From Luteibacter pinisoli (lineage in GTDB: Bacteria; Pseudomonadota; Gammaproteobacteria; Xanthomonadales; Rhodanobacteraceae), in NCBI RefSeq assembly GCF_006385595.1, contig NZ_CP041046.1:3410001-3474000 (forward strand): DNA of 64,000 bases, given 5' to 3'. The notes under the pieces are model-generated. The model ran no database searches and was not told the DNA's origin. It was given only the letters and a program-made list of their open reading frames with translations. The translations under genes were made by a program, and so were the position numbers. This document shows positions 18,972 to 27,570 of this stretch, one piece after another; position 1 is the stretch's first letter; each line of letters begins with the position of its first letter.

Positions 18972-19394
18972 CTAGCGTGCGGCGTGGAGCCGGTGCAGGA
19001 GCTCGGCTTCCGTGAGCGAGATGCCGCAGGTATCGGCGATATCCTGCGGCGTGGCCCCCTGGCGCGCGAGACGCTGGGCGAGTGCCAGGGCGCGATCGGT
19101 GGTGGCGCCGGGTTCGGAGGCGACAGACACCGTGGGCGTGCGGCGCACCTGGTCTTCGATGTCGCCAAGGCGGTTTTCCAGGCGGCGCAGCATGCTGGCC
19201 AGCTGGTCCGGCTCGATGGCCGGCGTCACCGGGGCCAGGTCAGGCTCCGGCGATTCGTCGATGACCACCGGTTGCGCTGCCACCGCGGCGGGCGCCGCCG
19301 GCGTGCCCGCCAGACGGCGGAAAAGCAGCAGCAGGCCGATGAGGTTCAGGACGGCTAAGGCGATCAGTACGTAGCCGATGATGGCAGCGTTCAT
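18972..19394 (-). CDS. DUF2802 family protein (chemotaxis-linked)
   Basis: 140 aa. One N-terminal TM (about 5-25), a Pro/Ala-rich linker with a predicted coiled segment (LASMLRRLENRLGDIEDQV), and a C-terminal helix-turn-helix-like part ending DIADTCGISLTEAELLHRLH, which is the DUF2802 hallmark. In Pseudomonas and relatives such a gene follows cheW at the end of the cheYZA-motCD-parA-cheW operon. Here a HipA-like gene lies between it and cheW. Molecular function is unknown. Confidence 0.75.
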   Translation of the reverse strand: MNAAIIGYVLIALAVLNLIGLLLLFRRLAGTPAAPAAVAAQPVVIDESPEPDLAPVTPAIEPDQLASMLRRLENRLGDIEDQVRRTPTVSVASEPGATTDRALALAQRLARQGATPQDIADTCGISLTEAELLHRLHAAR

Positions 19395-19473
19395 GCGGGC
19401 GAGGCTCCGGGGTAGCGGAAGTACGGTAGCGCATCGGGGTGTGGCGCACTAGGGATGGCCCACAGGGACAGGC

Positions 19474-20811
19474 TTATGGGGTATGCGCTGCCAGTTGGGT
19501 TGCCCGGTGCGCCGCCCACTCCGCCCACGCCGCACTGACCAGTTCGTGGCGTGCCGTCTCGTCCCAGATGTCGCGAGCGATCGCATGTGCGCCTGGATCA
19601 TCCACACGCGGCAGTGGCTCGGACACCAGCACGGGAACGTTGCCGTTGGGAGCCGGTACCCAGCGCATGGGCGTCATGTCGTAGGCAGGCGCGACCGTAA
19701 GCAACGGTTCGCGATCGTCCGAAAGAAGGAACGAAAGGTTACCCATGTGCATGTCGGTATTGGCGAGCAGATGGCCAATCGAGGCGAGCTGGCGCGCCCT
19801 GGCCAGCTGCTGTTCGTCGACGGCACCACGGCGCTCAAGATGCTCGACCGCGCCGACCCAGCCGTTTTGCGGCCCCATGTAGCCAAACGTCTGCGCGAGC
19901 GAACGCAAGGACGCCATGCCTCTATGGCCATGGTCGCCGATACGATCAAAGCGGTCGGTCTCCAGCCAGATGCGGTCGTCATGCTTCCAGACCTGTGTCG
20001 GCGCCGCGTGGACGCCATGGGCCATCATTACCTGCGCTGCAATCCCTTCGGTAATCATGATGTCACCCCACCGCTGCGCAGCGGGGTCGTTCGTGAGTGG
20101 CGGAGAAAACTTCACCAACACAGCCCGCGGCGGATAGCCGACGCCATCGTTGACCACGGCCGTGAACTTCGGCTGCTCGCCATCGGCGGAAGCCCCCACC
20201 ATGACGCCATCGAGCACCTGTGCGGCACGTTCTGCGTAGATCGCCCTGCGGCCGTCGGCGATCAACGGCTCGCCGTCGCCGTCGACCAGACGCGCGAGGC
20301 CAAGGTTGCCTCGCCAGTCCCACGGTTGCTGGAGGGCTGCGGTGATCACCTGGTCCTCCGTCCAGGCATTGACGTCGAAGGTCCAGCCGTGGGCGTGGGC
20401 GTGTTCGCGCACCCAGGCGCGCCCGAGGAATCCGGCTGGTCGGAAGGCTTCCAGGAACCAGGGAAGGCCCTGGAACACGCCGGGGGTACCCTCGCGTTCG
20501 CCAAGGCGCATCCAGGCCGGCGCGGCGGCGGATGGCTGGACCCACCATTGCCCCGCGACGAGGGCCACGAGCCGGGCGACCTCGTGGTCTACTCCCTTTT
20601 CATCCCGGAGCAAAATGGGGACGGGAGCGATCTCGGGGCGCGAGAGCGCGTAGGCTCGGCGGCTGGTTTGCCCGAGGGCGACTACCCGGGGCTCGGCTTT
20701 GATGGCGCGCTGGAAGCTGCGCTCCGTGCCAACGTCCTCCGCGACCTGGCGATACAGGTCGGCCGCGGGCAGCGCGCCCCGGCGGTTCAGCGCATCAGTA
20801 ATGGCGGACAT
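19474..20811 (-). CDS. yjjJ: Orphan HipA-like Ser/Thr kinase (YjjJ/HipH type)
   Basis: 445 aa, close to E. coli YjjJ/HipH length. N-terminal winged-helix-like part (about 1-55), then a HipA N-subdomain, a Gly-rich ATP loop (GASADGEQPKF around 212-222), the kinase catalytic loop NTDMHMGNLSF (Asp and Asn as in HipA) and the metal-binding AYDMTP motif. Members of this family are toxins without a separate HipB antitoxin; here too no adjacent HipB-like reading frame was found, and the built-in N-terminal DNA-binding part may replace it. It sits between cheW and DUF2802, which are normally neighbours, suggesting insertion. Flanks are more AT-rich than neighbours. Biochemical activity is not established from sequence. 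Confidence 0.85.
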   Translation of the reverse strand: MSAITDALNRRGALPAADLYRQVAEDVGTERSFQRAIKAEPRVVALGQTSRRAYALSRPEIAPVPILLRDEKGVDHEVARLVALVAGQWWVQPSAAAPAWMRLGEREGTPGVFQGLPWFLEAFRPAGFLGRAWVREHAHAHGWTFDVNAWTEDQVITAALQQPWDWRGNLGLARLVDGDGEPLIADGRRAIYAERAAQVLDGVMVGASADGEQPKFTAVVNDGVGYPPRAVLVKFSPPLTNDPAAQRWGDIMITEGIAAQVMMAHGVHAAPTQVWKHDDRIWLETDRFDRIGDHGHRGMASLRSLAQTFGYMGPQNGWVGAVEHLERRGAVDEQQLARARQLASIGHLLANTDMHMGNLSFLLSDDREPLLTVAPAYDMTPMRWVPAPNGNVPVLVSEPLPRVDDPGAHAIARDIWDETARHELVSAAWAEWAAHRATQLAAHTP

Positions 20812-20938
20812 GATGGCCCTGTCTGTCGCAAGAGGTCGAGTGAAAACTCTTTGTTGGACAGCAGCCTACAGCTGATTTGTCGGAAGATGGTTTTTCGCGA
20901 CGGTTTTATTCAGCTTCTGTTTATCTAAATCTAGCCCA
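20812..20938. other. AT-richer spacer between the HipA-like gene and cheW
   Basis: 127 bp without a gene, clearly less GC-rich than the surroundings. It must hold the HipA-like gene promoter and the end of the chemotaxis transcript. It includes one arm of the CCGTCGCG hairpin seen after fliK and flgF (about 20895-20902), but the matching arm is missing. No clear terminator seen. Confidence 0.4.
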
Positions 20939-21388
20939 TCAGGCCCGGCAGAGACGCGGCACATCGACCAGGGCGATGAACCCATCATCGCGGGCAATGA
21001 CGCCACTGACGGGATCGTCGCGGCGCTCGGCGCGGCCGGGCGGCGGCGGGCTGACTTCCGCGGGGTCGAACTGGAGCATGTCACCGATGACGTCGATGCG
21101 CAGGCCGACGGTGGTGCCGGAATCGTCGAACACGATGACGCGCTGCGCGTCGAGTTCCTCCACCGCCACCTGGCCATCGAGGCCGAAGCGACGGCGGCCG
21201 TCCAGCACCGGCACGATCTGCCCGCGCAGGTTGACGATACCCAGGACGTCGGTCGGCGCACCCGGCACCGGCGTGATGTCGCCGGGGCGGATCACTTCGC
21301 GCACGGCGGCCAGGGACACCGCGTAGCGCTGCCCTTTGAGGGAGAAGCCGAGCCAGAGGTCGCGGCCTTCGCGTTTGCTATCACTCAC
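20939..21388 (-). CDS. cheW: CheW, chemotaxis coupling protein
   Basis: Scaffold linking CheA to chemoreceptors. 149 aa from the GTG at 21388, which overlaps the TGA of the upstream gene (GTGA), so translation is probably coupled; a longer frame to an ATG at 21412 or beyond overlaps the upstream gene and was not chosen. One CheW SH3-like domain with typical LGFSLKGQRYAVSLAAVREVI start, LGIVNLRGQIVPVLD core, and a variable loop. Last gene of the flagellar/chemotaxis run. Confidence 0.93.
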   Translation of the reverse strand: MSDSKREGRDLWLGFSLKGQRYAVSLAAVREVIRPGDITPVPGAPTDVLGIVNLRGQIVPVLDGRRRFGLDGQVAVEELDAQRVIVFDDSGTTVGLRIDVIGDMLQFDPAEVSPPPPGRAERRDDPVSGVIARDDGFIALVDVPRLCRA

Positions 21389-21966
21389 GGGCCAAGTTCC
21401 TGTTCCAGCCATGCAATCAATGCCGCGGTGCCGATGACACCACAGCGCGGTTCTTTGGACATGCCCGCCAGCCACGGGCGCGTGGTCGCGCCATCACGCC
21501 ACTGCACGTGGGCCGCGTCGATCTCGACGGGTTCGTCGGTGACTTCGCACGCGAGCGCCCAGCGGCGGTCGCCGAGCAGCACCAGCGTCGGCGCGGGCGC
21601 GCCCGCCATGTCGGGCGAAAGGATCGCCGCGAGATCGGCGACACGGGCCTCGCCACTCGGATGGCGCCAGCGGCCCAGGCAAATCGGGCTCGCGTTACGT
21701 GGCGGCGTCAACGGCGGCATCGGCAGCATGTGCGTGACATCCGCCATCGACACGGCGACGCGGACGCCGGCGGCGACGCACAGCAGGTAACGCGGCGGCA
21801 CCGTCGGCGTTTCAGGCGCAGGCTGCGCTGCCGTGTTCCGCCAGGATTCGATGGCGACGACGGTCACCTGCGCGGGTGAGGCGTCCGCGGTGACAGGCGC
21901 GGGCGTCAGCAGTTCGGCCAGGTAGCCGGCGACGATCTGCTCGGCGTCGCTCATGTTGCCGATCAT
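21385..21966 (-). CDS. CheW-domain protein, ParP-like
   Basis: 193 aa. A short N-terminal region (about 1-65, including a helix and a Pro/Ala-rich stretch) is followed by a CheW-like domain (about 66-190: YLLCVAAGVRVAVSMADVTHML). Position between parA and cheW matches Vibrio ParP and Pseudomonas PA1463, which tether ParC to CheA and stabilise polar arrays. The ATG at 21966 overlaps the ParA stop (ATGA); an inner ATG at 21954 is possible. The N-terminal region is much shorter than the Pro-rich part of Vibrio ParP. Confidence 0.8.
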   Translation of the reverse strand: MIGNMSDAEQIVAGYLAELLTPAPVTADASPAQVTVVAIESWRNTAAQPAPETPTVPPRYLLCVAAGVRVAVSMADVTHMLPMPPLTPPRNASPICLGRWRHPSGEARVADLAAILSPDMAGAPAPTLVLLGDRRWALACEVTDEPVEIDAAHVQWRDGATTRPWLAGMSKEPRCGVIGTAALIAWLEQELGP

Positions 21967-22751
21967 GCGGCGGCGTCCGTCACGGACGACGAGGACATCG
22001 CCAGCAGTTCCGCCAGCAGCTGGCGATAGGCCTGGCCGCCGCGACGGGACGCCGGCCACGAGGCGAGCGGCACGCCCGCCGCGCTGGCTTCCCGAATCTG
22101 TGTATCGGTGGGGATGACCGCCTCGCTGACGATCCCCTCGTATTTTTCGCGCAACTGGGCCAGGCACGCGCGCGATGCATGCGTGCGCGCGTCGTACAGC
22201 GTCGGCACGATGGTCCGCGGCATGGGCTTGCCCCGCGACCGTTCGATCATGGAGAGGCTGCGCAGCATGCGCTCCAGGCCTGCCAGGGCCAGTGCCTCGG
22301 TCTGCGTGGGCACGAGCAGGCGATCGCTCGCCGCCAGTGCGTTCACCATCAGGACGCCAAGGGTCGGCGGGCAATCCAGCAGTACGTGGTCGAAATCCGG
22401 CGCCAGTTCGGCGAGGGCCTGGCTGAGCACGAGGCCCATGCCCGGCTTCGTACCGAGGTGACGATCGAGCGTGATCATCGCGGCGGACGCTGGCAGCACG
22501 CTGAGGCGATCCCACTGCGTGGCATGCACGAGGGTGCCTACCGGCAACGGCAGGCTGGAGACGCCGAACAGGTCGTAGACGCTCCCATGCGCCCCGCCCT
22601 CGACACCGATGTAGCCCGAAAGCGAGGCATGCGGATCCATGTCGACCAGGAGCGTGCGCTTGCCATCGGCGGCCAGCATGCTGCCCAGCGACATCGCCGT
22701 GGTGGTCTTGCCCACGCCGCCCTTCTGGTTGGATATCGCCCAGACCTGCAT
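21963..22751 (-). CDS. ParA-family ATPase of the chemotaxis operon (ParC-like)
   Basis: 262 aa. Deviant Walker A KGGVGKTT at residues 10-17, Walker A' VDMDPH and Walker B LLDCPPTLG define a ParA/MinD ATPase of Soj type. Family members in this operon position (ParC of Vibrio, PpfA-like) place and segregate chemotaxis arrays. Starts in TGATG overlap with motD stop and overlaps the downstream ParP-like start. Distinct from FlhG in the same window. Confidence 0.92.
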   Translation of the reverse strand: MQVWAISNQKGGVGKTTTAMSLGSMLAADGKRTLLVDMDPHASLSGYIGVEGGAHGSVYDLFGVSSLPLPVGTLVHATQWDRLSVLPASAAMITLDRHLGTKPGMGLVLSQALAELAPDFDHVLLDCPPTLGVLMVNALAASDRLLVPTQTEALALAGLERMLRSLSMIERSRGKPMPRTIVPTLYDARTHASRACLAQLREKYEGIVSEAVIPTDTQIREASAAGVPLASWPASRRGGQAYRQLLAELLAMSSSSVTDAAA

Positions 22752-23680
22752 CAGCGTGCCCCCGTCGTCGGTGCGCTGGCGGCTGCCGCGGCGGAGACCC
22801 GGTCGGCATCGCTGATCACGTGGGTGTTCTCCACCTTGTCGCCCATCACGACGATGAGCACGCGGCGGTTACGGTTGCGCCCTTCGTCGGTCGCGTTGGA
22901 TACCGTGGGACGAAATTCGCCGAAGCCCATGATGCCGACGTGGTGCGGGTCCACGCCCTGCTCGGTGAGCAGGCGGGCCACGGTGGCCGCACGCGCTGCC
23001 GACAGCTCCCAGTTGGACGGGAACGTGGACGTCGCGATCGGCGTGTTGTCGGTGTAGCCCTCGACACGCATGGTGTTGGGGAACGGCGCGAGGATGCCGG
23101 CTAGCTTGCGCAGCACGTCCTGCGCGGCCGGCTGCAGCTTCGCCACGCCCACCGGGAACAGGATGTCGGTGCGCACTTCGATTTCAAGCCAGTCCGGCGT
23201 CTGCCGCACGCTCACGAGGCTCTTGTCGATCAGCGGCTTCATCGCGCGCTGCACTTCGTCGGAAATCTGGCTGAGGCTGGGCTGCTCGACCTTGCCCACG
23301 GAGGCATTGTCGGCCGGCGCCGTCTGGCGCTTCTCGCCGGGCTGGCGCTCGGCGGCCGCGCCTTCGTGGCCCGGCAGCGGCAGGTTGCGCGGCGGAATCG
23401 GCACGTCGATCTTCGCGATCGGGCTGGCCGCCGGCGCACGCGACTGGTTCGGCAGCGGCACCTGCACCGCAGGCGTGCTGTCGCGGGTGGGCTCGATCAC
23501 CTTGCCGGTGCCGTTGAAGGCTTCATTGATGGATTGCGCCATCACCCGGAACTTGGTTTCGTTCACGGCGGACACGGCGTACATCACCACGAAGAGCGCC
23601 AGCAACAACGTGATCAGGTCACCATAGGGGATGGCCCAACGCTCGTGGTTGATGTGTTCCTCGTGATGGCGGCGCTTCAC
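22751..23680 (-). CDS. motD: MotD, flagellar stator subunit (MotB-like)
   Basis: 309 aa inner-membrane stator protein. Single TM (about 20-40) contains the putative proton-carrying Asp at residue 21 in YGDLITLLLALFVVMYA. A long Pro-rich periplasmic linker (about 60-140) precedes an OmpA-like peptidoglycan-binding domain (about 165-290) with VEGYTDNTPI and NWELSAARA motifs. Partner of MotC; pair in xanthomonads and pseudomonads additional to MotAB, which is not in this window. Confidence 0.93.
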   Translation of the reverse strand: MKRRHHEEHINHERWAIPYGDLITLLLALFVVMYAVSAVNETKFRVMAQSINEAFNGTGKVIEPTRDSTPAVQVPLPNQSRAPAASPIAKIDVPIPPRNLPLPGHEGAAAERQPGEKRQTAPADNASVGKVEQPSLSQISDEVQRAMKPLIDKSLVSVRQTPDWLEIEVRTDILFPVGVAKLQPAAQDVLRKLAGILAPFPNTMRVEGYTDNTPIATSTFPSNWELSAARAATVARLLTEQGVDPHHVGIMGFGEFRPTVSNATDEGRNRNRRVLIVVMGDKVENTHVISDADRVSAAAAASAPTTGAR

Positions 23681-24417
23681 TGCAGGAACCCCTGCAGCTT
23701 GCTCTCGATGTGCCGCGGGTTATCGCCCTGGGCAATCGAGACGAGGCCTTCGACGAGGATTTCGCGCATCTGCGAGCGCGCGCGGGCCAGGCCTTTCAGG
23801 CGCGCCGCCATCGGCAGCGCCAGCAGGTTGGCCAGGCCGATACCGTAGATCGTGGCGACGAAAGCGGCGGCGATGCCATGGCCCAGCTTGCTGGGATCGG
23901 CGAGGTTCTGCATCACGGCCATCAGGCCCATGACGGCGCCGATGATGCCCATGGTCGGCGAATACGCGCCGGCGTTCTCGAACACCTTGGCCGCTTCGAT
24001 GTCGATGTGTTCGCGGGTGAACACTTCCACCTCGAGCACGGAACGCATGGCGTCCGGCTCCGTGCCATCCACCAAAAGCTGAAGCCCCTTGCGGATGAAG
24101 GGGTCCTGTTCGCGCTCGATGGCGGGCTCCAGGCCCAGCAGGCCCGTGCGTCGTGAGATCTCGCTCCACCCGACGATGCGGGTGACGAGATTCTCGGATT
24201 CGATATCGGGTGGCCGGTACACCCACGGCAGCATGGCCCAGGCGCGCTTGAGCACGGGGCCCGGGGTCTGCACCAGCAGCGCGGCGAAGGTGCCGAGGAA
24301 GACGATGACGAAGGCGGCAGGATTCCACAGGGCGTCGAGGCTCGAGCCCTTGAGGATGGTCCCCACGATGATGACCAGGAAGGCCAGGATCGTGCCGACA
24401 ACGCTCACGATATCCAT
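23677..24417 (-). CDS. motC: MotC, flagellar stator subunit (MotA-like)
   Basis: 246 aa with four TMs (about 5-22, 30-48, 145-170, 180-200) and the MotA/ExbB core (GAYSPTMGIIGAVMGLMAVMQ). The cytoplasmic loop between TM2 and TM3 would contact FliG. Stop overlaps the motD start by ATGA; starts 1 nt after the cheA stop, so it belongs to the che operon. Confidence 0.95.
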   Translation of the reverse strand: MDIVSVVGTILAFLVIIVGTILKGSSLDALWNPAAFVIVFLGTFAALLVQTPGPVLKRAWAMLPWVYRPPDIESENLVTRIVGWSEISRRTGLLGLEPAIEREQDPFIRKGLQLLVDGTEPDAMRSVLEVEVFTREHIDIEAAKVFENAGAYSPTMGIIGAVMGLMAVMQNLADPSKLGHGIAAAFVATIYGIGLANLLALPMAARLKGLARARSQMREILVEGLVSIAQGDNPRHIESKLQGFLQ

Positions 24418-24418
24418 A

Positions 24419-26479
24419 TCAGACAGCCATCCTCAGGCTGGGCAGCACCTGGCCGCTGTCATCGGCCAGGCCCGCGAGGTCAAGTACGAGTGAGATACGT
24501 CCATCGCCGGTGATCGTAGCACCGGCCACGCCGGGCACGCCCTTCAGGAAGGGACCGAGCGGCTTGGCCATCACATCTTCACGGCCCAGCACTTCGTCGA
24601 CGAGGCAACCCAGCGTCTGGTGGCCGATCTGCACCACGACGACGTGTCCACCCCTGCCCTGCGCGCCCGCCCAGTTGCCGAGGTCGGCCAGCGGCAGCGC
24701 GCGGTTGCGGTGCGCGGCCACCACGCGGCCGTCCAGTTCCTGGACCTGGCCTTCGGCGAGCTCGAACACTTCGGCGACGTTGGACATCGGCAGGCTCAGC
24801 AGGCGGTTGCCCACGCGCACCATCAGCACGCGCAGGATCGCGAGCGTCAGCGGCACCGAGAGGCGCACCGTGCTGCCATGGCCCACCCGCGAATCAATCG
24901 ACAGGGTACCGCCAAGTTCAACGATTTTTGTCTTCACCACGTCCATGCCGACGCCGCGGCCGGAAATATCCGAGACCTGGCTGGCGGTGGAGAACCCGGG
25001 GCGGAAGACGATTTCGTAGCATTCGCGCTCGTCGAGGCGAGCGGCCTGCTCTTCATCCATCAGGCCCTTCTCGACCGCCTTGCGGCGCAGGACTTCCGGG
25101 TCCATCCCCTTGCCGTCATCGGTGACGGTGATGACGATGCGGTCGCCGTACTGGCCGGCCGCGAGGCGCACGGTGCCGGAACGCGACTTGCCCGCGTCTT
25201 CGCGGACGTCAGGCATTTCGATGCCGTGGTCCACGGCGTTGCGCAGCAGATGCACCAGGGGATCGGCCAGGGCCTCCACCACGGTGCGGTCGATATCGGT
25301 GTCTTCGCCTTCGGTGACGAGCTCAATCTCTTTGCCGAGCTGGCGGGCCAGGTCGCGCACGATGCGCGGGAACCGCGAGAACAGCTTGCCCACCGGCTGC
25401 ATGCGCATGCGCAGCACGGCGTTCTGCAGGTCTTCCGCCACGCGCTCCAGCTCACCGATGGCGCGTTCCATCGGGTCGTTGGTGCCGCGGGGTGCGAGAT
25501 TGGTCAGGCGATTACGCACCAGCACGAGCTCACCCGCGGCGTCGACAAGGCTGTCGAGGCGATGGGTATCAACGCGCACGGTGGTATCGGCGGCAGCGGC
25601 CGGCTGGCGCTTTTCGCTCGGCGCGCTAGCCGCTTTGGGCTTTTCAGCCACCGGCGCGGCAATCGGTGCCACGGCCGGCGCGACTGGCTCGGCAACAGCA
25701 ACGGCGACGGGAGCGGCCTGCGTCGGCAGTTCGGCGTCACCCGGCGCAGCCGTACCGTAGAGCTGGTCCAGCAGGGCTTCGAACTCGTCATCGCTGATGG
25801 CGTTGCTGTCGGCCGCCGCGGGCGCATCGGCAACCGATGCGCTGGGCACATCGGCGTCGATGGACGCGCCGGGAGCGGCCGTGCCGTAAAGCGAATCCAG
25901 CAGCGATTCGAATTCGTCGTCGGAAATGGTGCCGGTGGATGCCGGCGCGGGCGCCCGGTCGGCGCGCGCGGCGTCGAGCAGGGCCTCGAATTCGTCTTCG
26001 ATCGGATCGTAAGGCTTCGCCGGCGCCGCGGCGGGCGCCGGCTGGCGTGGGGCGCTGATTGGCACCGCCAGGGCCACCGGCGCGGCAGAAGCGGCACGAC
26101 CCGGGATCACCAGGCGATCAAGCAGTGAACGCGGCGCGGGCTCGGCGGGTACACCGGCGTCGGCCGCGCGCATCATGTCGTTGAGCAGGTCGAGCGACTC
26201 CAGCAACGCGTCCATCAGGCCGGCGTTGAGGACGATGGCGCCGTTACGCGCCTCGTTGAGCAGGTCTTCCGCGCGGTGGCACAGTTCCACCATGGCGTTC
26301 AGGCCAAGGAAGCCCGCACCGCCCTTTACGGTATGGAACGCACGGAATACCGCGTTCAGGAGCTCGCTGTCTTCCGGCGAGGCCTCGAGGTCCACGAGCT
26401 GTTCGCCCAGGGTCTCGAGCAGTTCGCGCGCCTCGATCAGGAAGACGTTGAGCAGCTCGTTGTCCAGCTCCACGCTCAT
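24419..26479 (-). CDS. cheA: CheA, chemotaxis histidine kinase
   Basis: 686 aa. P1 Hpt domain with phospho-accepting H49 in FRAFHTVKGGAGFLG; long Ala/Pro-rich linker (about 105-300); dimerisation helices (about 315-380); ATPase with N box HLLRNAVDHGIE, G1 DDGKGMDPE and G2 GRGVGMDVV; C-terminal CheW-like regulatory domain. The linker carries three DEFExLLD-type motifs, two of them within near-identical 20-residue units, in place of an obvious P2 domain. Start MSVELDNELL at 26479; the longer frame overlaps cheZ. Between cheZ and motC. Confidence 0.97.
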   Translation of the reverse strand: MSVELDNELLNVFLIEARELLETLGEQLVDLEASPEDSELLNAVFRAFHTVKGGAGFLGLNAMVELCHRAEDLLNEARNGAIVLNAGLMDALLESLDLLNDMMRAADAGVPAEPAPRSLLDRLVIPGRAASAAPVALAVPISAPRQPAPAAAPAKPYDPIEDEFEALLDAARADRAPAPASTGTISDDEFESLLDSLYGTAAPGASIDADVPSASVADAPAAADSNAISDDEFEALLDQLYGTAAPGDAELPTQAAPVAVAVAEPVAPAVAPIAAPVAEKPKAASAPSEKRQPAAAADTTVRVDTHRLDSLVDAAGELVLVRNRLTNLAPRGTNDPMERAIGELERVAEDLQNAVLRMRMQPVGKLFSRFPRIVRDLARQLGKEIELVTEGEDTDIDRTVVEALADPLVHLLRNAVDHGIEMPDVREDAGKSRSGTVRLAAGQYGDRIVITVTDDGKGMDPEVLRRKAVEKGLMDEEQAARLDERECYEIVFRPGFSTASQVSDISGRGVGMDVVKTKIVELGGTLSIDSRVGHGSTVRLSVPLTLAILRVLMVRVGNRLLSLPMSNVAEVFELAEGQVQELDGRVVAAHRNRALPLADLGNWAGAQGRGGHVVVVQIGHQTLGCLVDEVLGREDVMAKPLGPFLKGVPGVAGATITGDGRISLVLDLAGLADDSGQVLPSLRMAV

Positions 26480-26486
26480 GCCGGGC

Positions 26487-27128
26487 TCAGAACCCGAATT
26501 CGCTGAGGAGGCGATCCACTTCGTCCTGGCTGACCTTGTCCGCGGCCGGCGTGTTGCCACCCGCGAGCGAACCGGTGAGGCGCACCAGCTCGATCAGCGA
26601 GGACTCGACCTTGGCCATGAAGGCTTCGACCTGGGCGACGCGCTGGCCGGACAGATCCTGCCAGGACTGCGCTTCGACCATTTCGCCGAAGCCGATGTCG
26701 CAGCTCTGCGCGAAATCGCCCACGCGCACGGCCAGGGCCGTCGCGTTGACGTTGAAGACGGGGTCGGCCTGGTCGAGCACGAGCAGCTCGTCGGCCTCTT
26801 TCGCCAGGGCCTGCGCCTGCGGGCGCAACTTGTCGCTGAAATCCAGCGTGCGGTGGGCCGCCTGCGAACTCATTTCGAGCACGTCACGCAGGTGCTTGCG
26901 CGCGTCACTCATCGTGCCCGGGATGCCTTCGCTGGAGATATCGGCGGCAAGGCGGCGGGCGGATTCGTGGAGGTCGCGCGCCAGGTGGCCCAGCGCCATG
27001 AACAGGTGCTGCTCGCGGCTGCGGATAAGGCTGTCGAGCGCCTTTTCAAAAGCCACGCTATCGTCGGCGTCGAGCAGCTCGCGCAGTTCGGGGGCCACGT
27101 CCTGGCCAGCGGAAATCATCGTGTTCAT
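26487..27128 (-). CDS. cheZ: CheZ, CheY-P phosphatase
   Basis: 213 aa, four-helix-bundle phosphatase that turns off CheY. Active-site region SWQDLSGQRV (with Asp and Gln of the DxxGQ motif, about 157-166) and the C-terminal CheY-docking peptide DEVDRLLSEFGF are present. Start at 27128; an alternative ATG three codons in (27119). Lies 10 bp downstream of cheY. Confidence 0.96.
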   Translation of the reverse strand: MNTMISAGQDVAPELRELLDADDSVAFEKALDSLIRSREQHLFMALGHLARDLHESARRLAADISSEGIPGTMSDARKHLRDVLEMSSQAAHRTLDFSDKLRPQAQALAKEADELLVLDQADPVFNVNATALAVRVGDFAQSCDIGFGEMVEAQSWQDLSGQRVAQVEAFMAKVESSLIELVRLTGSLAGGNTPAADKVSQDEVDRLLSEFGF

Positions 27129-27138
27129 GGTCAGTCCC

Positions 27139-27540
27139 TTAGCCCGCGGCCGCAGCGAGTCGTTCGAAGATCTTGTCGAGCTTTTCCTTCAGCGTGACGG
27201 CCGTGAACGGCTTCACGACGTAACCATTCACGCCGCTCTGCGCGGCTGCGATGATCTGGTCGCGGTTGTTCTCGGCCGTGACCATCAGCACCGGCAGCTT
27301 CTTCAGCGCGGCGTCGGCACGAATGGCACGCAACAGGTCGATGCCGGTCATGTTCGGCATGTTCCAGTCGGTGACCACCAGGTCGATGGGCTGCGAGCGC
27401 AGCAGCGCCAGCGCCGCGTTGCCGTCTTCCGCTTCCTGGATGAGCGTGTTGGTGAAACCCAGCTCCACCAGCAGGTTACGGACGATGCGCCGCATGGTGG
27501 AGAAATCGTCCACCACGAGGATTTTCATGTTCTTGTCCAA
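27139..27540 (-). CDS. cheY: CheY, chemotaxis response regulator
   Basis: Single receiver domain that binds FliM to set motor rotation. Acidic pair VVDD near the N-terminus, phospho-acceptor Asp in VTDWNMPNMTG, Thr in MVTAE and Lys in VVKPF all present. Two starts are possible: TTG at 27540 (133 aa), with GGAG at good distance, or ATG at 27528 (129 aa, MKILVVDD). The TTG start has the better ribosome binding site, so it is used here. Confidence 0.95.
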   Translation of the reverse strand: MDKNMKILVVDDFSTMRRIVRNLLVELGFTNTLIQEAEDGNAALALLRSQPIDLVVTDWNMPNMTGIDLLRAIRADAALKKLPVLMVTAENNRDQIIAAAQSGVNGYVVKPFTAVTLKEKLDKIFERLAAAAG

Positions 27541-27570
27541 AACGTTCTCCGCCTTACTGCCGCGTCGTTC

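Noticed and set aside
21389..21475. Longer CheW N-terminus
   Set aside because: It lies within the upstream ParP-like gene. The GTG overlapping that gene stop gives a normal CheW start.
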